Position numbers and translations under genes: made by a program. The notes under the pieces were generated by a model. That model saw nothing but the letters and a program-made list of their open reading frames with translations. It did not search any database and was not told the DNA's origin. From NCBI RefSeq assembly GCF_044597725.1, contig NZ_CP139003.1:3599686-3663685 (forward strand): DNA of 64,000 bases, written 5' to 3'. This document shows, one piece after another, positions 1-9,145 of this stretch; the stretch's first letter is position 1; each line of letters starts with the position of its first letter. This DNA is from Bermanella sp044597725 (GTDB taxonomy: Bacteria; Pseudomonadota; Gammaproteobacteria; Pseudomonadales; Oceanobacteraceae).

Positions 1-2
1 CA

Positions 3-377
3 ATCGAGGAAGATCCGCATTTTTATAAAAAGTATGTCCTCTATTACAGTGACGCTGAAGAGAGCGCTCTCACTGATTTTACCTTCGACAAACTTGTATC
101 CGTGATTGCTGACAAAAAGGAGTTTGTTGATTACAAAGAAGATCCTCTTGTAGCTTCACAATACAGCTTCGCTGCGAAGACGTTTATCAAGCTTCCTTTC
201 TTGGAGCTACCTAGACATCAAGGAAACCTCGTATCCTTGAGACAGCAAGCAATTGAGGCCGTCGCAGAAGCTAGCTTAAGCGATACGTATGCGACTATTC
301 AGCAAGTCACAAACACAAACGCCGACGAGATTATTAAGGGAATGATTAAAAATGAACTGGAAAATATCAAAGATTGA
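3..377 (+). CDS. C-terminal part of a protein cut by the window edge
   Basis: The reading frame is open from base 3 to the stop at 375-377, so this is the last 124 or so residues of a gene that begins left of the window. An internal GTG at 102 could be mistaken for the start. The visible part is mostly helical and charged, with no motif I recognise. Its 3' end overlaps the start of the downstream ATPase by 26 bases, which implies translational coupling and a joint function. By position it could be the small middle partner of an ABC-type three-component defence system, in which a small protein precedes a zinc-hook ATPase. That is inference from gene order only. Confidence 0.6.
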   Translation: MEEDPHFYKKYVLYYSDAEESALTDFTFDKLVSVIADKKEFVDYKEDPLVASQYSFAAKTFIKLPFLELPRHQGNLVSLRQQAIEAVAEASLSDTYATIQQVTNTNADEIIKGMIKNELENIKD

Positions 378-2685
378 AGTCTCAAGCTTCAAAGCATTCA
401 AGCATATCTACTTAGATCTTGGCGAATCGGCCTTGCTAACTCTCGATGGTCCAAACGGTTACGGTAAAACAAGCATATTCGACGCAATTGAACTGCTGCT
501 CACTGGCAAGATCAATAGAATACAAAACCTATTCAAAACATTATTAACCAAGCAAAAGAGAGACTACTCAGATAATCTCTTCTGGAACAGTCGCTCAGGC
601 GATAACGACCTCTGCATTAAAATTGAATTCATTGATGATGATCGCAAACTAATTTTAGCTAGGCATTGTCCAGTCGCGATATTCAAAAAACCATCAAACA
701 ATCGTGCCGACAAATACGAAAACTTTAAGCTTTATGAGCTTCTAGAATTTGAATCATTTGATTTTAACGAGAAAAATCTGCGGGACAACAACTTTCTGGA
801 CGAAGTTTTCGGTAAAAACTTCAAGGAAAACTTTTCCTTCCTTAACTATCTAGAGCAAGGACAAAACCGACTGTTACACACTCGGGTAGACGAACGTAAG
901 GATAAACTAGGGAACCTATTTAAAATCAGCGATGTAGAAGCCGAGATCGAAAGCTGCCACACCGTATACTATAAACTTTCAAGGTACATCAACGATCCTG
1001 AGCGTAAGGCAAAAGTCGAGTCACTCACGGACGAAATCACCACTCTAAGAGATACATTGCAGACTGAAGCAGGGATCGTTGGGTACAAAAAACTCTCCAC
1101 GACTGATGTCCAACCAATATGGGACAAGGAGATCCTATTCTCAACGTACTCAGCGGCAGACCATACTGTCTATCAGGAATCAGTTCGCAAAATTATTGCC
1201 CTTCTACCGCTCAAAGCCACGATAAAAACTAGGGTTCATAACGAGGCAGTCGAGGCCGACATCGAACGTAACGAAGAATCTCTGAGAAGCTTAGCTCAGT
1301 TCGGTAAAGACCTTAACAAGCTTGATGAGTTTGAAGCAATCAAGAAGAGGATTGATGAACTGGAGCGTTCAGCAGCCATCATTAAGCGCGGAGCCTCAAT
1401 AATCACGGTCGAAGAAGCCCAATCACTACCAAATTGGGCGGATGGGCGCCATGAGTGGTTTGAGTTAAAAATTGAATCCCGAAATAGCCTACGCGAAAAA
1501 AGCAGCGCCAATGCGAACATCGTAACCGAATTGGAACGCCTGAAAAGGCAGTTGATTGATGAACATAATAAGTCCTATCCTGATGAACAGTTGTGCCCTC
1601 TCTGTGGCACGGACTGGGAAGATCACAAATCAATGGTGGCTGCCATTGAAGCAAGAACCAAGCAGATCTCTGAATCACTAGGCAAGGACGGTAAGGATTT
1701 AGTTGACCTTATCGCTGCTATGGATGCTGAGCTGAAGCTCATCGACAACCATATCCACGACAGCTTAAAAGTTCTCAAGCCTACATTTGAACCAAATCTT
1801 CATGCAGCGCTGACCAAAATTAATCTTCGGCTACCAGCAATAACCCAGCTTATGGAGAAGTTAATAAGAGACAATATTCAATTTACTGACTCATTTACGG
1901 AAAGTGATGACGTAGTGAATGAGCGACTTGAAAAGCTCAAAACGATTCTAAGGAATAAAAAACAGATTGAAACTGATGGTTTAGCGCTGCCGGAGGACTG
2001 GCGAGAAATAACAAACAGCGCCTTCAAAGACCTGCAGGACTTCTACATAATCACGGCTGAAGACTTGAGGAATAAAGAGCAGTACATTTCGAGTAAAGCT
2101 AACGAGGCTCAAAATGCCAGGCTCCAAACCTGTATTTCCGATCTTAAACTTATCAAAAAAGAAACCCTAGCAGCCCAAAAGGCACAAGGTAAAATCAAAA
2201 AGCTCCGCGACACACTAAAGGAGACAGAGCAAAGGTATACCGACCAGACAATTTCGGCTATTGAGCTAATATTCCATATTTACAGTGGTCGACTGATCCA
2301 AAACTACCAGCGTGGTTTGGGCTTATTTATCGAGAGCCGCGAAGGTACTCAGTTGAGATTTCTGACTGCCGAGAAATCTGAACACGACGCAGTAATGTCC
2401 ATGAGCTCTGGTCAGGTGTCCGCTCTTAGCCTTGCATTCTTTCTGTCACTCAACAAGGTCTATGCTAAGGTGCCTCTCATTTTGATTGATGATCCGTCGC
2501 AATCTCTGGATGAAATCAACGTTGCTTCCTTGACCGACCTACTCCGTTGCGAACTCAAGCATTGCCAGTTGGTTGTGTCCTCCCACGAGGAGGATATCTC
2601 TACCTATATGCGTTATCGATTCGAAAGGGCAGGTTTGACAACAAATTCACTAAACATGCAGCTCTTGGCGAAAGAAACTTCGTAA
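352..2685 (+). CDS. SMC/RecF-like ATPase with zinc-hook motif
   Basis: An ABC-class (Rad50/RecN/SMC-like) ATPase of 777 residues. Seen in the sequence: Walker A GPNGYGKT at residues 33-40, a long central helical/coiled-coil region with a CPLCG zinc-hook-type motif (C415, C418), an ABC signature-like SSGQ at 685-688, Walker B LILIDDP at about 709-715 followed by the D-loop SQSLDE, and a switch histidine in SSHEE. Heads at both ends with a hooked coil between them is the Rad50 layout. Such proteins act on DNA ends or as sensors in ABC-three-component and related defence systems. It overlaps the preceding truncated gene, so the two form an operon. It lies next to a Tn7-like transposition module and may be its cargo. 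The exact system is not identified. Confidence 0.8.
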   Translation: MNWKISKIEVSSFKAFKHIYLDLGESALLTLDGPNGYGKTSIFDAIELLLTGKINRIQNLFKTLLTKQKRDYSDNLFWNSRSGDNDLCIKIEFIDDDRKLILARHCPVAIFKKPSNNRADKYENFKLYELLEFESFDFNEKNLRDNNFLDEVFGKNFKENFSFLNYLEQGQNRLLHTRVDERKDKLGNLFKISDVEAEIESCHTVYYKLSRYINDPERKAKVESLTDEITTLRDTLQTEAGIVGYKKLSTTDVQPIWDKEILFSTYSAADHTVYQESVRKIIALLPLKATIKTRVHNEAVEADIERNEESLRSLAQFGKDLNKLDEFEAIKKRIDELERSAAIIKRGASIITVEEAQSLPNWADGRHEWFELKIESRNSLREKSSANANIVTELERLKRQLIDEHNKSYPDEQLCPLCGTDWEDHKSMVAAIEARTKQISESLGKDGKDLVDLIAAMDAELKLIDNHIHDSLKVLKPTFEPNLHAALTKINLRLPAITQLMEKLIRDNIQFTDSFTESDDVVNERLEKLKTILRNKKQIETDGLALPEDWREITNSAFKDLQDFYIITAEDLRNKEQYISSKANEAQNARLQTCISDLKLIKKETLAAQKAQGKIKKLRDTLKETEQRYTDQTISAIELIFHIYSGRLIQNYQRGLGLFIESREGTQLRFLTAEKSEHDAVMSMSSGQVSALSLAFFLSLNKVYAKVPLILIDDPSQSLDEINVASLTDLLRCELKHCQLVVSSHEEDISTYMRYRFERAGLTTNSLNMQLLAKETS

Positions 2686-2761
2686 AATAATACGAGGCTA
2701 CATATCAGAGCAGAAGGTTCGTGACTGCCACAGGATGAATTGGCTACCCTAGAAAGGCAGC

Positions 2762-4060
2762 TCAACCATTTAGTGCCCTATAGGCATTTTGTATTGCCTT
2801 CTTCAATATCCATTTGGGTAATCCCGTTTCTTCACGGAGCTTTCTATACGCCTGCTTCCTCGACTTTGGTGCTTCGGAGTATCGTTCATTAAAAAAGTAA
2901 TCAAGCGCAAAAGCTTGAGCTTTATAAATTGTTTTAAGGTGCTGCTCTTGCTCAAACTCTTTTCTTCTTTGAACAACCTCTTTATATAGAACTGGGTATC
3001 TATACGCCAAATAACCAGTAGACACACCTGCTTCTTCACAAATCCTGCTAACAGGAAGAGGAGCTTTTTGCTCTTTAATTATGCGCCTTATCTTACGAAT
3101 AATGGCAGCATGATTTTTTGGGGCCTTATGCCTAACATCAAGATATCCATCTGGCAAAGAACAAAGCACTCCATAGTCTAATACTCCTGATATTTGTGAT
3201 GCCTCTCCGGCAAGAAAGGCATATAAAGGTATTCCTAATTTAAACGCAATCCTTCTAGCCGTTAGTAAACTGACTTTTTTATGGCGATAAGCTAGCGAGA
3301 TGAGTTCATCTCGGTTTAACGCAGCATAGAAGATATCCTCACGCTCAACTTTCCAATAGTAATCCATTAAATCATTGATAGATTTGTAGGGACCATCCTC
3401 AGACAGCCCCCTAGGATCTACTTTAGAAAGATCCCTAAACAACTGAACAACATCATTACCAATATCCTCCCAAGAGGATGCTAAAGCGCTATCTGAAATT
3501 TTTATTTTTCTTTTAGCTAAGCTTTCATCGCAGTTTTGACAAAAACCGATATCATTTTTCTTTCGATATGAGGTTTGATCACAACCACAAAACTGACACT
3601 TCTGAACTAAAGGGGTCCGATGTATATGGCAAGCTTTAACAGCAGACATATGCCAAATCAATTTGAAATAGGAGTCCAAACCAAGGCTTTGGCTTTCAGC
3701 TAAACATTCGGGACACCAACGAAAACCCTTGACTACTTCATTTGCAGATCGGCTTAACATATTGCCCAACACCCAAAGTACAGACGAGTCCAGTTGATGC
3801 CCCGTTGCTTGAGAGAGGGCAACGACAATGCATTCCGAAAGCTTACCTGGTCGTACTAAATCATGAGGCTTTGTATGTTTCGCCCTAAAAGTATCAGCTA
3901 TACAAAGATGAGAGTTTGGTAGGAGCCTATCAACCGTTTGCATGAATGGACCAACGTCATTCCCATGTGCAACGGCGCAGCGGTGTAAAAACGACGGCAG
4001 AGACTCCACCTCTGCCGTACCATTCCCCATCAAGGGAATGGAAAATAGCAATGTGGTCAT
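2762..4060 (-). CDS. tniQ: TniQ/TnsD-like target-site selector
   Basis: 432-residue TniQ-family protein, which in Tn7-like elements binds the target and recruits TnsC. The zinc-binding core is visible: CPEC (C116, C119), C144/H147, CQFC (C155, C158) and CQNC (C174, C177). The C-terminal 150 residues contain helix-turn-helix-like segments (RICEEAGVSTGYLAYRYP, then a second helical block), as in TnsD proteins that recognise a fixed chromosomal site. It is longer than the minimal TniQ proteins of CRISPR-guided transposons, so DNA-sequence-specific targeting is the simpler expectation. Its start overlaps the stop of tnsC by four bases (ATGA), so it is the last gene of a tnsAB-tnsC-tniQ operon. 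Confidence 0.88.
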   Translation of the reverse strand: MTTLLFSIPLMGNGTAEVESLPSFLHRCAVAHGNDVGPFMQTVDRLLPNSHLCIADTFRAKHTKPHDLVRPGKLSECIVVALSQATGHQLDSSVLWVLGNMLSRSANEVVKGFRWCPECLAESQSLGLDSYFKLIWHMSAVKACHIHRTPLVQKCQFCGCDQTSYRKKNDIGFCQNCDESLAKRKIKISDSALASSWEDIGNDVVQLFRDLSKVDPRGLSEDGPYKSINDLMDYYWKVEREDIFYAALNRDELISLAYRHKKVSLLTARRIAFKLGIPLYAFLAGEASQISGVLDYGVLCSLPDGYLDVRHKAPKNHAAIIRKIRRIIKEQKAPLPVSRICEEAGVSTGYLAYRYPVLYKEVVQRRKEFEQEQHLKTIYKAQAFALDYFFNERYSEAPKSRKQAYRKLREETGLPKWILKKAIQNAYRALNG

Positions 4061-5103
4061 TTATTTAACGACCCCGTATTTCGCTCATCAGGCTTATATC
4101 GTCTTGGTTTTGCTTTAAAAGGAACTCTTTGACTATTTTTAATAACCTTTTTGGTTTTCCCTGATAATTCCTGTTTAGCCTGTTGAACAGGAAACTCTAA
4201 TTCACGAAGTAAAATTTCCTCACCTGCCATAATTTCATTACCGATAGCCAAAAGATCATCATCCGTCAATCGCGTTTGCTCGAGAATATTTAAATCAATT
4301 TTAGACCGATTTTGGCTTGCTAATATTGCTGCATGTTGAAGCCATCTTCTTAGATGACCTATACAACCAAAAGAATATTTATGAAGGTAAACAGTGTGTT
4401 CAACCAAGTTCTCGTCAATTAGTTCTTGAGGTAAATGACAAGCATACTGCTCTACAATAGAGGCAAATTCATTAAGCTCAGGCTCGGTATCATAATATCG
4501 AGACAAATGTACTTTATATTGGCGTCCGATAAGATGTGGCGAATTTCGTAATATTTCCAACATAGGGTAAGTTCCTGCCAATACTAAAACCACACCCACT
4601 TGTTTCGCCATATTTTTCCATGAATCCAACACCATGTGAGGAGCGTCTGCTCCTTTAGCTATATAATCTACATGTTGAGCCTCATCAAAAAATAGGTATT
4701 TAACCTTTCTGTATTTGGCCCCAATAATAAAGGCTTTTTTCATTGCAGCTTCAGAAGTTCTATCAAACTTTCGGGTAATTCCCTCGGAATCCATTACCCC
4801 ATAAAAGTCAGGGTGTTTAATGGCAACTAATGCATCCCATACAAACGATTTTGTTGAGAAACGACCATTATTCCCATCATTATCAACTAGAACATATGCT
4901 GTTGTCTGATACCCTGAGTCTGAAGACCGATCAGGACCACTAAGAAGCCTCTGTAATTCCTCTAGTATTCTGGTTTTTCCACTTCTGGTAGGACCAACAA
5001 TACTTATAATCTCCCCTGCAGATGCGGATAAAATAAGCGCAAAAAGAATATTGATAACTTCTTGCCAATTTTTATGTTGGATTTTAATATCAAGACTTAT
5101 CAT
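4057..5103 (-). CDS. tnsC: TnsC-like transposition regulator ATPase
   Basis: AAA+ ATPase of the TnsC/TniB family that links the target selector to the transposase. In numbering from a GTG at 5112, Walker A is GPTRSGKT (residues 40-47) and Walker B is KYLFFDEAQH (D143, E144). The chosen start is the ATG at 5103, because an AGGAG ribosome-binding site lies 8 bases upstream. The GTG at 5112 would sit on top of that site. With this start the protein has 348 residues and begins two bases after the transposase stop. The basic C-terminus (KPRRYKPDERN) may contact DNA or the transposase. Its position between TnsAB and TniQ is the standard Tn7-like order. Confidence 0.88.
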   Translation of the reverse strand: MISLDIKIQHKNWQEVINILFALILSASAGEIISIVGPTRSGKTRILEELQRLLSGPDRSSDSGYQTTAYVLVDNDGNNGRFSTKSFVWDALVAIKHPDFYGVMDSEGITRKFDRTSEAAMKKAFIIGAKYRKVKYLFFDEAQHVDYIAKGADAPHMVLDSWKNMAKQVGVVLVLAGTYPMLEILRNSPHLIGRQYKVHLSRYYDTEPELNEFASIVEQYACHLPQELIDENLVEHTVYLHKYSFGCIGHLRRWLQHAAILASQNRSKIDLNILEQTRLTDDDLLAIGNEIMAGEEILLRELEFPVQQAKQELSGKTKKVIKNSQRVPFKAKPRRYKPDERNTGSLNK

Positions 5104-5105
5104 AC

Positions 5106-7511
5106 TTACCACTCCTCTGTCGGGATTTTACGAGTAGTAAAAACAGGCTTAGCTTTAATTTTTAGATCTAAAGGTTCTGCATTTATTTCTAACTCTTTTG
5201 AAGATAGTGGACTATGTTTTCCCCCTAAGCGTTCTTCCAAATTCTGATCAAACTCATGCCTATTTTCTGCAAGCCCTACACCCTTAGTGAGGCTAATTTT
5301 TCGTCTAAAAGAACTGCATTCATAGACGCGAACTCCCTCTGAAATTCTAAAGTTCATAGATTTTTCGACATAATCGTTATACTTAGAATTGATGGCTGGA
5401 AACCATTTATCATTTACCAGTACGAAGACCAGATAAGGATTTTCGGGATCAATCCGAACTTCTGTCCTAGATCTAATACCTTGGAGTTCACGCATTTCTG
5501 AACAGTAATAATGTAGATCCTTTATATGAACTCCACGCTGATAATCAATTTTATATTTTCCATCTTCCACACAAGTCGCTAAAATAAACTTGTCGTCATA
5601 ATCAACAGAAATAGGAATAAAAGGGAATTTAGAAATACGCTCGTTATAGATTACCGAGGTAGATTTACTTGAAGCCCCTCGGGGCTTAGATGAACGCCAG
5701 TCCAAAAAACTCTCCAATTCTCTGTAAAAATCATCAATTGTAAGTACCGCTGATTTGTCAGGGGATTTTTTACCATCAATACTTCGGAGAGTTTTCAAGC
5801 CTGGAACAAAACCAGGCCTTTGACTTAGCCATTGTTTTTTATACTCTCCAAAGAATCCTTCTACCTCTGAGCCAGCCCTAGGGTTACCTGAAGGTCGTAG
5901 TGAGTGAGTCACACGGTAATGAGCTAGAAGCGAACGAAAATAAACCGATGTAAAATCCGACCCATGATCGACAATAATCTCTCTTGGTAATTTTCCATGA
6001 CGACGAACGCACTCTCGAATTAATTTCGCACAAGATCGGCGAGAAGGGGACTGAAAAGAAATAGCAAATGCCAATACTTCCGATGTAGCTACATCTACCA
6101 TCAGTGACAACCATGGTCGGGCTACATAGATATTATCGCCATCCTCATACACCACTAAGAACATGTTTACACAGCAGTGATCAACACTGGCTTTCATCCA
6201 AGGTAGACTTGATACAATATGACGATGTTTAGGGTCTGTTGGAGGAGACATAGCAATCGACATGCGTCTGCCACCCTTAACTCCGCCAAGCAGTTCAGGG
6301 GCGATTTTAGCTATACGATCATAGAATGTTTGCTTACTCACAGGCTGATAATTCGGATGAGCCGTTTTAGACTGAGCGCAGTATTCACAATACACCTGGT
6401 GCATTGATTCAGATGGCATGGATAGTCGAACACTGGTAGCAAAATACTCAAGAAAAACTTTTACTTCTGCGGCTAGCTTTGAGTTCCGCCCCGAAATATT
6501 ACGATCACCATCTATCAAGGACTGAAAGGGGGTTAGCCCCTTTAAAGCACCTTCACGTATCTGTTTTTTCCAGCGACGAACCGAGCTACTTTTCTCATCA
6601 GAATCAACCCGTTTAAGTCGTTTAAGGACTCGCTCTGCAACCTTACCCTGCGGAACAAGATCGAGAGCTACTGATTCAAAATTATCAGCCTCTGTAACTT
6701 TACTTTGAGTGTCATTTATTGAATATGAGATCGTTGTTAATAAAGCATAATCTCCGGCCACAAAACATCGATCTGGAGCACTTAAGCTTGCTGAAGCATA
6801 ATTGAATGCTAAGCACCCTAAATCAATCATCTGAACTACGGCACAAAAGTTCTCTTCGCCTAATTCCGCATTTAACTCATCCAGTCGCCAAACAGGTTTT
6901 TCGGATAATAGCTTCTGGACCCGTAATCCTAACAACGGGTTATAAGACTCACTATCGCGAGAAGCTAAAATAATCCGGATATTCTCTGCAATCTGCTGAT
7001 CTTGGCGGGTAGCAATTACTACTCTAAATTTCAAACCGTATTCTGATTCAAAAGCCTTTTTGGCAGGTAAGTAATCATAGCCGCTATCTGTCTTAATCCA
7101 ATTTTGGGGCTCTGACCCCACTAACTTTTGCACATCATCTAAGGTTTTCACCTCAATGACTTCAGGTCCATCGCACCTTAACACCAAAAAGTCTGGGGTA
7201 TATTTAGTACGCCTTCTTGCTCCCCGTTTATTCGCTTTCTTGATTTCAATAGCTTGGGGTTGTTCCCAAAACTCTAGAACCTTGGCATCATAATTAAGCT
7301 GCAACGCTACTGACCGTTCAGCATGGCTTTCCGTTGCAATCGTATGCCCCATTTTGGCTGACATATCTGCAGCCACAATATTGGTTCTCGCATTAATCCC
7401 TACGGACCGCGATGGATCTGAATTGCGAGTTTGGTCAATGTATTCAATCGCCCTAGTCGAAAGCTTATGCTCAGACCTGATGTATTGGTGATATTTTAGA
7501 TTTCCTAACAT
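5106..7511 (-). CDS. TnsA-TnsB fusion transposase
   Basis: An 801-residue fusion of both halves of a Tn7-like transposase. The N-terminal ~190 residues are TnsA-like: E65 in ESHAERSVALQL, D107 in YTPDFLV and EVK at 120-122 form a PD-(D/E)xK endonuclease set that would cut the 5' strand. The rest is a TnsB/Mu-type DDE integrase: helical DNA-binding region, then probable catalytic D444 (ASVDHC), D515 (IIVDHGSDF) and E551 (SEVEGFFG), followed by a beta-rich C-terminal domain. The start at 7511 has GGGAGA about 8 bases upstream; an in-frame ATG at 7547 gives 12 extra residues without a better site. Fusions of TnsA and TnsB occur in some Tn7-like elements, whereas Tn7 and most I-F CRISPR-associated elements keep them apart. 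Having TnsA activity predicts cut-and-paste rather than cointegrate transposition. Confidence 0.88.
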   Translation of the reverse strand: MLGNLKYHQYIRSEHKLSTRAIEYIDQTRNSDPSRSVGINARTNIVAADMSAKMGHTIATESHAERSVALQLNYDAKVLEFWEQPQAIEIKKANKRGARRRTKYTPDFLVLRCDGPEVIEVKTLDDVQKLVGSEPQNWIKTDSGYDYLPAKKAFESEYGLKFRVVIATRQDQQIAENIRIILASRDSESYNPLLGLRVQKLLSEKPVWRLDELNAELGEENFCAVVQMIDLGCLAFNYASASLSAPDRCFVAGDYALLTTISYSINDTQSKVTEADNFESVALDLVPQGKVAERVLKRLKRVDSDEKSSSVRRWKKQIREGALKGLTPFQSLIDGDRNISGRNSKLAAEVKVFLEYFATSVRLSMPSESMHQVYCEYCAQSKTAHPNYQPVSKQTFYDRIAKIAPELLGGVKGGRRMSIAMSPPTDPKHRHIVSSLPWMKASVDHCCVNMFLVVYEDGDNIYVARPWLSLMVDVATSEVLAFAISFQSPSRRSCAKLIRECVRRHGKLPREIIVDHGSDFTSVYFRSLLAHYRVTHSLRPSGNPRAGSEVEGFFGEYKKQWLSQRPGFVPGLKTLRSIDGKKSPDKSAVLTIDDFYRELESFLDWRSSKPRGASSKSTSVIYNERISKFPFIPISVDYDDKFILATCVEDGKYKIDYQRGVHIKDLHYYCSEMRELQGIRSRTEVRIDPENPYLVFVLVNDKWFPAINSKYNDYVEKSMNFRISEGVRVYECSSFRRKISLTKGVGLAENRHEFDQNLEERLGGKHSPLSSKELEINAEPLDLKIKAKPVFTTRKIPTEEW

Positions 7512-7654
7512 GTGAGTATCTCCCTGCCCTTGGCCCCACATACCCAATAGACAGGCATGCAGGAACCTCGAACATTAAATTCGTGTTTAAGACTTGACGC
7601 AGGGTAATTAGAAGAAGATACTCAGGGTGTGCGGAAAGAGTAATCTTTTCAAAG

Positions 7655-7687
7655 AACCGGGGCCAAGTAATTGGTTTCGGTTTTTTT
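7655..7687 (+). terminator. Stem-loop followed by seven T on the plus strand
   Basis: AACCG and CCAA pair with TTGG and CGGTT around a short loop, with a small internal bulge, and are followed by TTTTTTT (7681-7687). It has the shape of a rho-independent terminator on the plus strand, although both neighbouring genes are on the minus strand. It may insulate the transposase operon from plus-strand transcription or end an unseen short transcript. Confidence 0.4.
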
Positions 7688-7691
7688 ATGC

Positions 7692-7943
7692 CTACATCCT
7701 GTAATCCCCCTTATTTCGTGACTCCACTAACCAAGCAGCTACATCAGCTGTTAGCGCAAATCGGCCACGTCTGTTTGGTAGAGAAAATACGAAGCTAGGA
7801 GCCGTTTTTCGGTTCACTGCCTTATTAAGTGCATCTTGCGACGCATAACCTAGGCAACTCACTAGATCGGACCCAGATAGAATCGGCCCATACTTCTCAA
7901 GCATGCGCTTATCTAGTTCGTCACGTAAGTCTCTCGCAGTCAT
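7692..7943 (-). CDS. Small putative DNA-binding protein
   Basis: 83-residue protein with a predicted helix-turn-helix-like centre (SGSDLVSCLGYASQDALNKAV) and a basic segment (LPNRRGRF) before a final helix. It resembles small regulators or excisionase-like proteins in general shape, but I do not recognise a family. It sits 180 bases upstream of the TnsAB start and reads in the same direction, so it could be the element's own regulator. Alternatively it could be a host gene just outside the right end. I could not find the transposon terminus, so the two cannot be told apart. Confidence 0.55.
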   Translation of the reverse strand: MTARDLRDELDKRMLEKYGPILSGSDLVSCLGYASQDALNKAVNRKTAPSFVFSLPNRRGRFALTADVAAWLVESRNKGDYRM

Positions 7944-8072
7944 GGCATGTCCTAGTTCGTCAACCCAGTTATGTTATCTGTTTTTTGCTCTAAGTTTTAG
8001 GTATTGCAGTTTTATAACTTTTAACACACCATGTGGATAAAATTAGCTCTGTAAGACAGTATTTATAGGGCT

Positions 8073-8819
8073 GTGGAAAAGTTATTTGGTATAATGAATA
8101 TGAGCCAAGAAAAGAAAATGGGACGTCCAAAACGTCCCGATATTGATAAAATTAGAACAAAAATCTGGTTTGACCGTGTTCGTGCGATAAGCAGGAAATC
8201 AGCCTATGCTCTAGAAAAGGAGTTTTCCAAAGGCCAGTTCAAACACTCACACAACGAAACCTATCGGCCAACACAATGGTATAAATACAAATCTGGTCAG
8301 GTATCTCCATCCGATAGACGGCTAAACGAAGTCGAGGGCCATTACCCAGGAACCAGAGTGGTTTTTGACCAACTGGTTTGGGTGTTACTAGGCACTGAGT
8401 ACCCCGAAGATATTTTACTAAAAGAGGGAATTGGAGCAGCAAACGCAAGATTAATTCAATATATTGGGAAAACAAGCAAACACTTCCCAGGGCGTATATA
8501 TCCGCTGACCTCTGACAGATCATTAAGATCTCTATCTAATATTGATAGAAAAGAACTTCTATATAGGCGAACAAGCCCTCTCACTAATTTCACAGCCATG
8601 CTCTGTGTGATGATCGATGCGGAAAAAAAGAACTGTCAGATCCAATATGTAATGGCCAAGTTTTATCTGAAGCGTATGATACCCGATATAATGCACACTT
8701 ATTATTTGCAGTATCGTGAGGAGTTCATAGACATACTCAGTTCTCGGTTCTTCGATAGCGAAGCTCTTGTGTTCAAACTAGAAATGTTGCATGAACTCCG
8801 AGAAAATCGATACGACTAA
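8073..8819 (+). CDS. Hypothetical protein, basic N-terminus
   Basis: Protein of up to 248 residues with no motif I recognise. The N-terminus is basic (GRPKRPDIDKIRTKIWFDRVR), followed by a segment rich in aromatic and charged residues that may bind nucleic acid (TYRPTQWYKYKSG). The C-terminal half looks helical. The longest frame starts at GTG 8073, but ATG codons at 8094 and 8100 are as likely, and none has a good ribosome-binding site. It is divergent from the small gene at 7692-7943 and from the transposition operon, and may belong to the same mobile element. Confidence 0.6.
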   Translation: MEKLFGIMNMSQEKKMGRPKRPDIDKIRTKIWFDRVRAISRKSAYALEKEFSKGQFKHSHNETYRPTQWYKYKSGQVSPSDRRLNEVEGHYPGTRVVFDQLVWVLLGTEYPEDILLKEGIGAANARLIQYIGKTSKHFPGRIYPLTSDRSLRSLSNIDRKELLYRRTSPLTNFTAMLCVMIDAEKKNCQIQYVMAKFYLKRMIPDIMHTYYLQYREEFIDILSSRFFDSEALVFKLEMLHELRENRYD

Positions 8820-9145
8820 AACAATTGGCAGAAAACGCTGATACCTGTTACTAAAAAGTTTGAGAAAGAAAATAAATAAGCTTGCGCAAGCTTAATGGAC
8901 GATACGAACTATGATTTGGGGGCTTTACAAATAATCTTTGGATATCAGTTAAGCATAGTCGTCATTAATATGCTGGCAAGAAGGTTGTGCTGAACTATAT
9001 ATTCGTCAATCTTCCTGATTACAGTTAGAAGCTCTTTAGCCTCTTTCAGATGAATCTGAAAATCAGCGCTATTTAGGCAAAATTAATTCATATATCTTAA
9101 ATGCAGGCCTTACCTTTCGATTAACATCGCCAGGACAAATAAAGA
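8820..9145. other. Intergenic stretch with an 18-bp perfect palindrome
   Basis: No gene is supported here. The one clear structure is the perfect palindrome TAAGCTTGCGCAAGCTTA at 8877-8894, a possible protein-binding site or small hairpin. The rest is AT-rich with only short open stretches and no ribosome-binding sites. Confidence 0.6.

Noticed and set aside
2762..7943. CRISPR-associated transposon
   Set aside because: No CRISPR repeats and no Cas6/7/8 or Cas12 genes are visible on either side; the TniQ is of the longer TnsD-like kind.
7512..8072. Right end of the Tn7-like element
   Set aside because: I looked for a TGT-starting terminus and repeated ~20-bp transposase sites upstream of tnsAB. 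Only weak AT-rich repeats were seen, not enough to call an end.
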